The notes under the pieces: generated by a model
What the model was told of the DNA's origin: nothing
Database searches by the model: none
The model's input: only the letters and a program-made list of their open reading frames with translations
Shown here: one piece after another, positions 15,808 to 21,408 of the stretch
How the letters are laid out: every line of letters begins with the position of its first letter
Numbering within the stretch: position 1 is the stretch's first letter
NCBI GenBank assembly: GCA_002397275.1
Contig: DHAA01000077.1
Location: 1-21,408, forward strand
Source: Thermacetogenium sp. UBA4966
Lineage (GTDB): Bacteria > Bacillota > DSM-12270 > Thermacetogeniales > Thermacetogeniaceae
DNA length: 21,408 nucleotides
Reading direction: 5' to 3'
Translations under genes and position numbers: made by a program

Positions 15808-16413
15808 TTATGATACTTTTATAACCCTACCCTCACTCATCTCAATTACGTTATCGATTGCGCAGTCTTCCGATATCAAGCCATGAGATGCAATCACGAT
15901 GATTTTATTTTTTTCCTTCGACTCATTGATCGTTCGATAAACAATTTTTAGATTTTTGTCATCTATAGCGTTAAATGGCTCATCCAGTAAAATCACATCG
16001 GGATTTTCCATGAAGGCTTGGCAAATTGCCAAACGCTGTTTCATTCCCAAAGAAAAAGTTCTTACCTGTTTGTTTCTGAGTTCATATAAGTTAAACTTTT
16101 TCAAATATTGAAATATCGTATCATCACCAATCAGGTTATTAATGGCGGCAAGGTATTTCAAATTGTACATAGCCGTTTCGTTCAGGAAAAAGGTTGGGTT
16201 CTCAATAATAACTCCAAAACGATAATTACGGTCAAAATCAATTTGACCTTGTGTCGGTTTGATCAGCCCGCATATCAGCCTTAAGAGCATGGTTTTGCCA
16301 CAGCCATTGTGCCCGGACAATAACACGCAGGCGCCATCTTTTAAAACAAGGCTGATATTAGTAAGGACTTGATTTGTTGCAATCTTTTTACTGGCATTCT
16401 GAATTCGAATCAT
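15808..16413 (-). CDS. ABC transporter ATP-binding protein of the peptide cassette
   Basis: A compact 201-residue ATPase, little more than the nucleotide-binding domain. Walker A is GHNGCGKT (34-41), signature FSLGMKQRL, Walker B VILLDEPFNAID and H-loop VIASHG. The Q-loop position reads IIENP, with Glu instead of Gln. ATG 16413 is preceded by GAGGGAGGAAAAG, and its ATG overlaps the stop of the permease upstream (ATGA). It is the last gene of the minus-strand block of secreted peptide and three membrane proteins, and the only ATPase available to them. The form is that of bacteriocin-immunity and peptide-efflux ATPases. AT-rich, like the rest of the block. Confidence 0.9.
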   Translation of the reverse strand: MIRIQNASKKIATNQVLTNISLVLKDGACVLLSGHNGCGKTMLLRLICGLIKPTQGQIDFDRNYRFGVIIENPTFFLNETAMYNLKYLAAINNLIGDDTIFQYLKKFNLYELRNKQVRTFSLGMKQRLAICQAFMENPDVILLDEPFNAIDDKNLKIVYRTINESKEKNKIIVIASHGLISEDCAIDNVIEMSEGRVIKVS

Positions 16414-17096
16414 AACTTTTCCTCCCTCTCCTCGTAACTTTCGTATTTTTTGCAAAACACTAAATTGATATAAATGATGCAGACGAGCAAAAGCACCTTC
16501 AGTGCCAACCAATACAATACGTGCTTTAAATAACTCGACGATGCAATAACAAGTACAGTAAGCACAGGAACAAATGTTGATAAATACTGTGCCAAAACAA
16601 TACTCCCTGCCATGATGAAATACGTAAACTTTGTACTAATCCTCAATAATTTCAGCAAATAAACGATAACAATCCAAAGATAGACAGTTATCAAGGTCGT
16701 AAGTGCAAGCGGCAGAAATTTGTCGAAATTTTCAAAGCCCTTTATTTGGCCCAGACAAATATCTGCGGTCAATTTTAAAAACACGAGGATAGTTAACTCT
16801 TTGCCTACTCTGATAATATGCAGCATAAAAGCTTTCTTTTCAGTTGTCCTTGTTAAAATATAGCTGTTCAACTGAAATTGCTCATCTGTCATCCTTATAA
16901 CAGCACTTATAAATATTAGGCATACGCAAATATTCAATAAAAAATGATAAAAATTGACTGTGCCCGTAATGTCATTATTAGGGATGAGTATAGATTCCAT
17001 AGCATGAAACGGAGGATTACTATTAACTCCGATTACCGCAACATTAATCAAAAGAAACAGTATAAATGAGTATACTTTGCTTCTCAATTTAAGCAC
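16410..17096 (-). CDS. Membrane protein, likely ABC permease subunit (third)
   Basis: A protein of about 228 residues with five or six hydrophobic helices (first near 9-25, FILFLLINVAVIGVNS; others around 50-65, 95-115, 130-150, 155-185 and 195-215). No family name can be given from sequence alone. It overlaps the previous gene by 13 bases and the ATPase by four, so it is translated as part of the set. GTG 17096 is the listed start; TTG 17087, overlapping the upstream stop, would give MRSKVYSF and is equally possible. By size and order it is one of three dissimilar permease-like subunits. Role inferred from context. Confidence 0.7.
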   Translation of the reverse strand: MLKLRSKVYSFILFLLINVAVIGVNSNPPFHAMESILIPNNDITGTVNFYHFLLNICVCLIFISAVIRMTDEQFQLNSYILTRTTEKKAFMLHIIRVGKELTILVFLKLTADICLGQIKGFENFDKFLPLALTTLITVYLWIVIVYLLKLLRISTKFTYFIMAGSIVLAQYLSTFVPVLTVLVIASSSYLKHVLYWLALKVLLLVCIIYINLVFCKKYESYEEREEKL

Positions 17097-17719
17097 TCTT
17101 TTCTCTCAAGATTTATGCCCAAATAAGCAGTCCCTGAGACGATTATAACGAACTTGTAGATTGTAAAAATTAGCATATCCATCGCCCGTGATCCTGTATT
17201 AATTAATATATAGTAATTAAAACCATAAAGGATTCCAAGAAATAACAAGTTAGTTGCAAACATGCTCAAAATGCTTAGTACCACTTTACTTGATAAGTAG
17301 TAATAAACATAATATAAAACAACACAGGCAAATATAAAACTGAATAATCTGATAAATAAAATTGCATATATCAAACCGAATGTAAATTTCAGGCCGAATA
17401 AAATTGCACTTAGCAAATATACGTTAAATATATACCCCGATACAATAAGGCTGACTAAGACGGTTCTCTTAAATAAATAGATAAAAAACTTGCCCCGCAG
17501 ACGAACAAAATACTCTGGCTGCAAAAAAGGGGTTTTAGATAAGTATAATATTGGTATCATATATATAGAAATAGTATATAAGTATTTTTGGGCAACATTA
17601 AAATAAGTATTGAAGAACTCATCACATGAAGTCATATCAAAACTGGCGTCATAGGCCAGATAAAATGACATTAAAAAAATAAAAAGCGAAACAAGAACAT
17701 AGCCTGTTTTATTTCTCAT
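17084..17719 (-). CDS. Membrane protein, likely ABC permease subunit (second)
   Basis: A 211-residue hydrophobic protein starting MRNKTGYVLVSLFIFLMSFYL, with about six predicted helices and many Tyr, Phe and Ile residues. Its ATG overlaps the stop of the first permease gene (ATGA) and its own end overlaps the third. A cytoplasmic loop near 70-85 (EYFVRLRGKFFIYLFKR) resembles the coupling loop of ABC-2 permeases, but I cannot assign a named family. It belongs to the peptide/ABC cassette by gene order and composition. Confidence 0.7.
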   Translation of the reverse strand: MRNKTGYVLVSLFIFLMSFYLAYDASFDMTSCDEFFNTYFNVAQKYLYTISIYMIPILYLSKTPFLQPEYFVRLRGKFFIYLFKRTVLVSLIVSGYIFNVYLLSAILFGLKFTFGLIYAILFIRLFSFIFACVVLYYVYYYLSSKVVLSILSMFATNLLFLGILYGFNYYILINTGSRAMDMLIFTIYKFVIIVSGTAYLGINLERKECLN

Positions 17720-18582
17720 AAATAATTCTCCGAAAACTTTTCTGCGTTAAATCTATATAATAAAGCGAATAAAATGACGTATGTGATTAAAGGAATCAGG
17801 CAAAGAATTATTTCAGATAGTTGGAAATGTACATCAAACATAATTTGTAAGGAATTAAATAGTTCCTGAGGCAGGTAACGAATTATAATTCTTGCAAAAA
17901 TTTGTGATAGGTTCCCGATCGTAGATCCTAACAGCAAAGGCAGTAATGCGAATCCTACTATAGGCAGGGCTTGTATGACGTAGATGTTTCTAATCCACAG
18001 ATTGCTGACCAAACAGATCGCATTAATCAGTGAAGCGTAAACGCTCATTAAAATTACCTGTACGACTATTGTCGCTATCGCGCCAACTAAGTTTAACCGG
18101 TATTCGCCAATCTGAACGAAATGAAAAGATACTCCACCCATAAACAAGGCTATCAAAACCATTAAACCCGTAGATATAGCGATGACCGCGAATATGTACA
18201 GGGTTTGTGACAGTATTATCGAATAAAGATAGCTTTTATAGCCACTTCTGGTGACGATCAAGTTTCCGAATCCGTTCTCGTTTTGAATCTGCAAATTGGC
18301 GGAAAGAAATATCCCGAGCCATAAAAGCAAAACGATATTCGATATTATAAAAAAGTCCGATACGAACCAAAAGTCGAAAACGAAGCGAATACCTGTATAA
18401 TTATCTATAGTCTCCTGTAATACTGGGATGTTTAGATCAGCGGCACCACTTGATAATTGATCAATAAACATCTGTTTTTCACTTAGCGAAAAATAAAAAC
18501 TTACAATGCAAATGACCACGAACACAACAATTACAAGAGTGCTTTTTGATTTAATTAATCTGTAGAATTCTCTTCGAACCAT
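17716..18582 (-). CDS. ABC-2-like permease (first membrane subunit)
   Basis: A 288-residue protein. A cytoplasmic start (MVRREFYRLIKSKSTL) leads into helix 1 (about 17-32). An extracytoplasmic stretch (33-75) precedes five further helices. Between helices 2 and 3 lies NENGFGNLIVTRSGYKSYL, matching the position of the coupling segment in ABC-2 permeases. It is the largest membrane subunit and first of the overlapping permease-permease-permease-ATPase set. GGAGG sits 14 bases ahead of ATG 18582, which is longer than usual. The frame runs upstream through TEEDIDKL without a standard start, so the true start may be a few codons earlier. Confidence 0.75.
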   Translation of the reverse strand: MVRREFYRLIKSKSTLVIVVFVVICIVSFYFSLSEKQMFIDQLSSGAADLNIPVLQETIDNYTGIRFVFDFWFVSDFFIISNIVLLLWLGIFLSANLQIQNENGFGNLIVTRSGYKSYLYSIILSQTLYIFAVIAISTGLMVLIALFMGGVSFHFVQIGEYRLNLVGAIATIVVQVILMSVYASLINAICLVSNLWIRNIYVIQALPIVGFALLPLLLGSTIGNLSQIFARIIIRYLPQELFNSLQIMFDVHFQLSEIILCLIPLITYVILFALLYRFNAEKFSENYL

Positions 18583-18834
18583 AAGTTTGTCAATGTCCTC
18601 CTCTGTATAACGGCTAAAACCGCAATACTACTGTAACGCTTGAAACGGTGGCGCTCCACAGCGGAGTGCTTTGAATTTTAAGGCGGCTCTGTTATTGGGA
18701 TTGCATGGCTCTGTGTATCTGATTAGACGGCGCAAATTGAGCGGTATATTCAACTGCCAATAATATCAATGCCCATATTCAATATTATAATTATCAATTT
18801 GACAACTCAACTTTCCGTAACTGAGATCTAAGCA
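18583..18834 (-). other. Spacer between peptide gene and permease genes
   Basis: About 250 bases, richer in G+C between 18600 and 18760 than the genes on either side. Two minus-strand frames here look protein-like but have no start: one ending APSNQIHRAMQSQ, one ending LRCGAPPFQALQ. A small hairpin, GCGCTCC (18651-18657) with GGAGTGC (18663-18669), is present. It may be debris of an inserted element. Confidence 0.35.
18768..18790. repeat. Left copy of inverted repeat flanking the peptide gene
   Basis: AATGCCCATATTC then A then ATATTATAA. It is the inverse of the sequence at 19278-19299, differing only by one extra A. Confidence 0.7.
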
Positions 18835-19248
18835 TTATCTAGACTTAAATTGTAACCTTATTGAACCGTCGCTCGTTTGCAAGATGTCCGGTTTTGTAGA
18901 TGAATAATATGCGTATCCTATGGTACCCGTATTTCCGCCTCCTACTTTTTGATAACCGGGGTTAGGCATATTGATTGTTGAACTTCTTGCTTCGCGTGCT
19001 GAATTAATAAGGCGGAAGGAAGGGTTAACGGTCATCGTTTGTGCAATATTGTAAACGTCATAATTGGTTGAGCTTGTCGTTTTTGTGTTCGCCTCACTAA
19101 GATTGTTGTGCCAGTAGTCATCATCATGATTAAGGTTGAACAATACTGGATTGCTCCATGTTGTTGCCGCAAATACTATTTGTGCGGAAAAAAGCATGGT
19201 CATTGCTACTAAAGCTAAAGTAAATAGTTTGTTTTTTTTGCTTTTCAT
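18835..19248 (-). CDS. Secreted small protein (bacteriocin- or signal-like) of unknown family
   Basis: A 137-residue preprotein. MKSKKNKLFTLALVAMTML is a basic then hydrophobic signal peptide, and VFA-A near 25-28 is a fitting signal-peptidase site. That leaves about 110 mature residues with no cysteine, rich in Ser, Thr, Asn and Tyr. The mature part begins TTWSNPVLFNLNHDDDYWH and ends DGSIRLQFKSR. I do not recognise the family. It recalls secreted peptides of the lactococcin-972/DUF2712 kind found beside ABC transporters, but I see no firm match. ATG 19248 is chosen, with GGAGG about 11 bases upstream; GTG 19260 overlaps the ribosome site. It lies upstream of, and in line with, the three permeases and ATPase, which suggests these export it, protect from it or respond to it. 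Confidence 0.75.
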   Translation of the reverse strand: MKSKKNKLFTLALVAMTMLFSAQIVFAATTWSNPVLFNLNHDDDYWHNNLSEANTKTTSSTNYDVYNIAQTMTVNPSFRLINSAREARSSTINMPNPGYQKVGGGNTGTIGYAYYSSTKPDILQTSDGSIRLQFKSR

Positions 19249-19276
19249 TAGGGAATACACCTCCTCTCGTTTTTAT

Positions 19277-19305
19277 TTTATAATATGAATATGGGCATTT
19301 TTCAA
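19277..19305 (-). promoter_or_regulatory. Promoter of the secreted-peptide gene
   Basis: On the minus strand TTGAAA (19305-19300), 17 bases, then TATAAA (19282-19277), about 28 bases before the start codon. The spacer and the start of the -10 are exactly the right copy of the inverted repeat. Confidence 0.65.
19278..19299. repeat. Right copy of inverted repeat flanking the peptide gene
   Basis: TTATAATAT followed by GAATATGGGCATT, the reverse complement of the left copy minus one A. It lies inside the peptide-gene promoter. Confidence 0.7.
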
Positions 19306-19937
19306 CATTAGGTTGATGAACTTAACAATTAAATGTAAATGAAAGCTAGTTTTTTGTATTCGATTATATCAACTCTTTTGATCTACAGATACTACTTGAT
19401 CTCGTTTATGATAGTAGTGGGTATCGTATTCTGATGGAATGTTGTTTTTATTCTAATACGTATAGAAGCAAATAATTGGTATGGACCGCTACATCAGATT
19501 CGGGACATTTATACCTATTAATATGGTTCATATTTGTTATTAGATACAATGTAAGCAACCATTATAATAAATTATACCTGATTAGTTAATCAATAACAAA
19601 GAGAATGGTTAGGTTTATATTAGGTTAATTATCCAATTATAGTTATATGCATTCATTGCCATCATTTTCTTCATATTTACTATAATATACTAAGCATTTT
19701 GTTGGAATCAGTTGTTAATTCTGGGATTAAACCAGTGCATTCATCGTTCTTGCACCGGGCAACATTATGGTGTCCGACGGTGTTGAGATCTGTAACAGAT
19801 TTTAGAATTCCAGAAAAGGTGCGTTTAATATGCTCTGTTTAATAATGGTTTTAAGATCATATGGTATATCTGTAATAATCAACGTCAAGCTACGGGCGCT
19901 GTCGCCGTATGCCCTAGGTTGCCGGTGCTTGCAAGCG
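19306..19937. other. AT-rich intergenic region
   Basis: About 630 bases with no gene I can support on either strand. Frames are short, lack ribosome sites and show no recognisable protein. It separates the peptide/ABC block from the dehydrogenase. Confidence 0.4.
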
Positions 19938-19967
19938 AAAACCAGGGTTTTATTAACCCTGGTTTTT
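19938..19967. terminator. Bidirectional terminator downstream of the dehydrogenase
   Basis: AAAACCAGGGTT (19938-19949) and AACCCTGGTTTT (19955-19966) form a perfect 12-base stem with a five-base loop and T-runs on both sides. On the minus strand it lies 44 bases after the dehydrogenase stop. Confidence 0.85.
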
Positions 19968-20010
19968 GCTGAACGTAAACAGGAATTGGATCAGCCTGAT
20001 AGGTTCATTT

Positions 20011-20940
20011 TTAGCCTGCAGTATAACCGCCGTCAATCACTATTTTTTGGCCTGTCACAAAGGATGATTCGTTTGACATTAAGAATACCGCGGGCTTGGC
20101 AATTTCAGCAGGAACTCCCATGCGACCGCCGAATTTGCCGCGAGGAACGATATCTTTATCTTTTACAGGGTCATTGCTTAATGGGTGTAACGCCGCTAAT
20201 TGAGCAAAGTCGAATGCTTCTGTTGTCAATGAATCTTTAGCTGCCAGATCATTTTTATCGGCAGCTACAGCCGCCTGGAATAATGGTGTCATAATATAGC
20301 CTGGATTTACAGTATTTACGCGTATACCGTAATCTGCAAATTGCAGGGCTAATGCTTTTGATAAACCGACTACGCCATGTTTACCCATTGTATATTGAAC
20401 TAAATTGAAACGTTCAATTAAAACTTCGCCTGTTTCTTGATTTACAACTTTAGGACGACCGGCAACACCATGAATACTGGAAACCATTACGATTGAACCT
20501 TTCGTTCCATGTTTGATCATTAAACGAGCGCCATACAATGCTGTATAGAATACTCCATCTTCATTAATACTTTGAATAAATCTACGAGACTTTAAAACCT
20601 CTTCCGGGTCTTTATCGAAATCTTCTGCAGTTACCACACCGGCATTAGCCATTATTGCATCTACAACGCCATAAACCTTTTCGGTAACATCAAATAAATT
20701 TTCAACATCTTTGGGTTTAGATACATCGGTGTGCACAAAAGTTGCGTGACCCTCACCGTATTGATCATTTAATTCCTTAACGAAATCTTGACCCAATTTG
20801 TCGTTAATGTCGGACACAACTACCCCTTTTGCCCCTTCGGCTAATACCTCACGAACTGTTGCTGAACCGATAGAGTCAAAACCAGGAATTGCTGAAACCG
20901 AACCCGTCACTACTACTACTTTGCCATCTAATTTACCCAT
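20011..20940 (-). CDS. Short-chain dehydrogenase/reductase, extended form
   Basis: A 309-residue SDR oxidoreductase. TG at 12-13 opens the cofactor site. The classic TG-x3-G-x-G is stretched by about six residues to TGSVSAIPGFDSIGSA (12-27). Asp44 at the end of the second strand favours NAD(H). MANAG is at 97-101, Ser154/155 lies in MVSSIHG, and the catalytic pair is Tyr183 and Lys187 (YTMGK). NPGYIMTPL follows, and the C-terminus is TGQKIVIDGGYTAG. The gap from Ser to Tyr is about 15 residues longer than usual, and an insert (220-275) enlarges the substrate lid; typical SDRs are about 250 residues. ATG 20940 has AGGTGG eight bases upstream. Monocistronic with its own terminator. Substrate unknown. 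Confidence 0.9.
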   Translation of the reverse strand: MGKLDGKVVVVTGSVSAIPGFDSIGSATVREVLAEGAKGVVVSDINDKLGQDFVKELNDQYGEGHATFVHTDVSKPKDVENLFDVTEKVYGVVDAIMANAGVVTAEDFDKDPEEVLKSRRFIQSINEDGVFYTALYGARLMIKHGTKGSIVMVSSIHGVAGRPKVVNQETGEVLIERFNLVQYTMGKHGVVGLSKALALQFADYGIRVNTVNPGYIMTPLFQAAVAADKNDLAAKDSLTTEAFDFAQLAALHPLSNDPVKDKDIVPRGKFGGRMGVPAEIAKPAVFLMSNESSFVTGQKIVIDGGYTAG

Positions 20941-21272
20941 TATAGATTCCACCTTTCTAAATTTTTTTTTAGGGTATTTTTACTTTCGATAGAGGAGTAT
21001 CTCTTAGTGGCTAAACTTAAGCTGAGTTTGATTGGGACGGAACCTCTATTTGCTGGATTGGATGGTATAGTGGTGTTTATGCAATGTGCAAAAGTCAGGA
21101 TGACCAACGATTAATGGATACCTTACATCGGGCATACCGCTATGCACGATATGAATATTGCTGCGGTAGATAGTTGATAATGTTGCGTTGCCAATACATC
21201 GTTAGCGTCAACTATTTAGGGAATAGGGACATCTTATTGTTTTATGGCATCCTTCCTCTCCCGGCGATTTTC
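20941..21272. other. Intergenic region upstream of the dehydrogenase
   Basis: No supported gene. The dehydrogenase promoter must lie in the first 60-100 bases on the minus strand, but no consensus pair is clear. TTAGGGTATTTT at 20969-20980 recurs at 21344-21355. Confidence 0.3.
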
Positions 21273-21308
21273 TTTTTCAGAATTTACGCCCGTAAATCTC
21301 CTGAAAAA
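21273..21308. repeat. Long interrupted hairpin
   Basis: TTTTTCAG (21273-21280) pairs with CTGAAAAA (21301-21308). Inside it ATTTACG (21282-21288) pairs with CGTAAAT (21291-21297) across two bases. Confidence 0.5.
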
Positions 21309-21317
21309 CCACCATCA

Positions 21318-21355
21318 TACCCTAAGGGTTTTCTCCGCGACCATTAGGGTATTTT
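21318..21355 (+). terminator. Terminator-like hairpin without an evident gene
   Basis: TACCCTAAGGGT (21318-21329) pairs with ACCATTAGGGTA (21340-21351) with one mismatch, and TTTTATTTG follows. The orientation suggests a plus-strand transcript, but no plus-strand gene precedes it. Confidence 0.5.
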
Positions 21356-21375
21356 ATTTGTTCACAGGGAGCATC

Positions 21376-21391
21376 CCTGCTGAACAGCAGG
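21376..21391 (+). repeat. Small perfect hairpin at the right edge
   Basis: CCTGCTG (21376-21382) and CAGCAGG (21385-21391) with a minimal loop, followed by TTTATC. Confidence 0.4.
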
Positions 21392-21408
21392 TTTATCTAG
21401 AGCCACCC

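Noticed and set aside
8111..19524. TATACCTATTAATAT found at 8111-8125 and again at 19510-19524
   Set aside because: A 15-base AT-rich match is expected by chance in a window of this size, and the flanks do not extend it convincingly.
19830..20240. 136-codon plus-strand frame
   Set aside because: Runs through a strong terminator and then antisense to the dehydrogenase; no ribosome site.
1..21408. Search for CRISPR array, tRNA and rRNA
   Set aside because: No regularly spaced repeats, cloverleaf or conserved rRNA sequence seen.

Overview
The window looks like a mosaic stretch of a Bacillota (Clostridia) chromosome, probably an anaerobe of the Peptococcaceae/Desulfotomaculum kind. This rests on strong GGAGG-type ribosome sites, several TTG and GTG starts, sigma-A type promoters and the gene families present. 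I cannot name the species. Base composition changes sharply along the window. The first 0.5 kb and about 15.8-21 kb are AT-rich, while the FtsX-like permease, rlmD and the tandem ABC exporters are GC-rich. At least four genes or gene sets are visibly broken (transposase, response regulator, histidine kinase, toxin), so the region has been repeatedly rearranged.

Layout. 1-467: 3' part of a lincosamide/aminoglycoside-type nucleotidyltransferase. 516-895: dead, frameshifted transposase on the minus strand with a hairpin over its ribosome site. 1277-4600: giant FtsX/MacB-type permease with a long coiled coil and no ATPase beside it. 4704-5267 (-): isoprenylcysteine-methyltransferase-like membrane protein. 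5494-6969 (-): rlmD/rumA-type 23S rRNA uracil methyltransferase, with an odd C-terminal tail and a duplicated att-like sequence at its 3' end. 7428-8050: small XRE regulator and membrane protein pair. 8213-8495: AbrB-type antitoxin followed by the first codons of a lost toxin. 8474-9480 (-): a two-component system collapsed by an internal deletion. 9635-13595: two ABC-2 exporters in tandem (ATPase-permease, ATPase-permease). 13748-14609: DUF6506-like protein and a cupin. 14736-15728: ilvC with an unusual cofactor loop.

15808-19248 (-) is the most distinctive block. It encodes a secreted Cys-free 137-aa preprotein, then three membrane proteins and one ABC ATPase in tightly overlapping order. 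The peptide gene is bracketed by a near-identical 22-bp inverted repeat, and one copy forms the promoter spacer and -10 of that gene. I infer an export, immunity or signalling cassette built around an undescribed secreted peptide. 20011-20940 (-) is a short-chain dehydrogenase with an enlarged nucleotide-binding loop. The right edge holds three successive hairpins without an identifiable gene.

Working together: the tandem ABC-2 exporters were probably once controlled by the divergent, now broken, two-component system. ilvC and the peptide/ABC operon converge on one shared terminator. No tRNA, rRNA or CRISPR array was seen.
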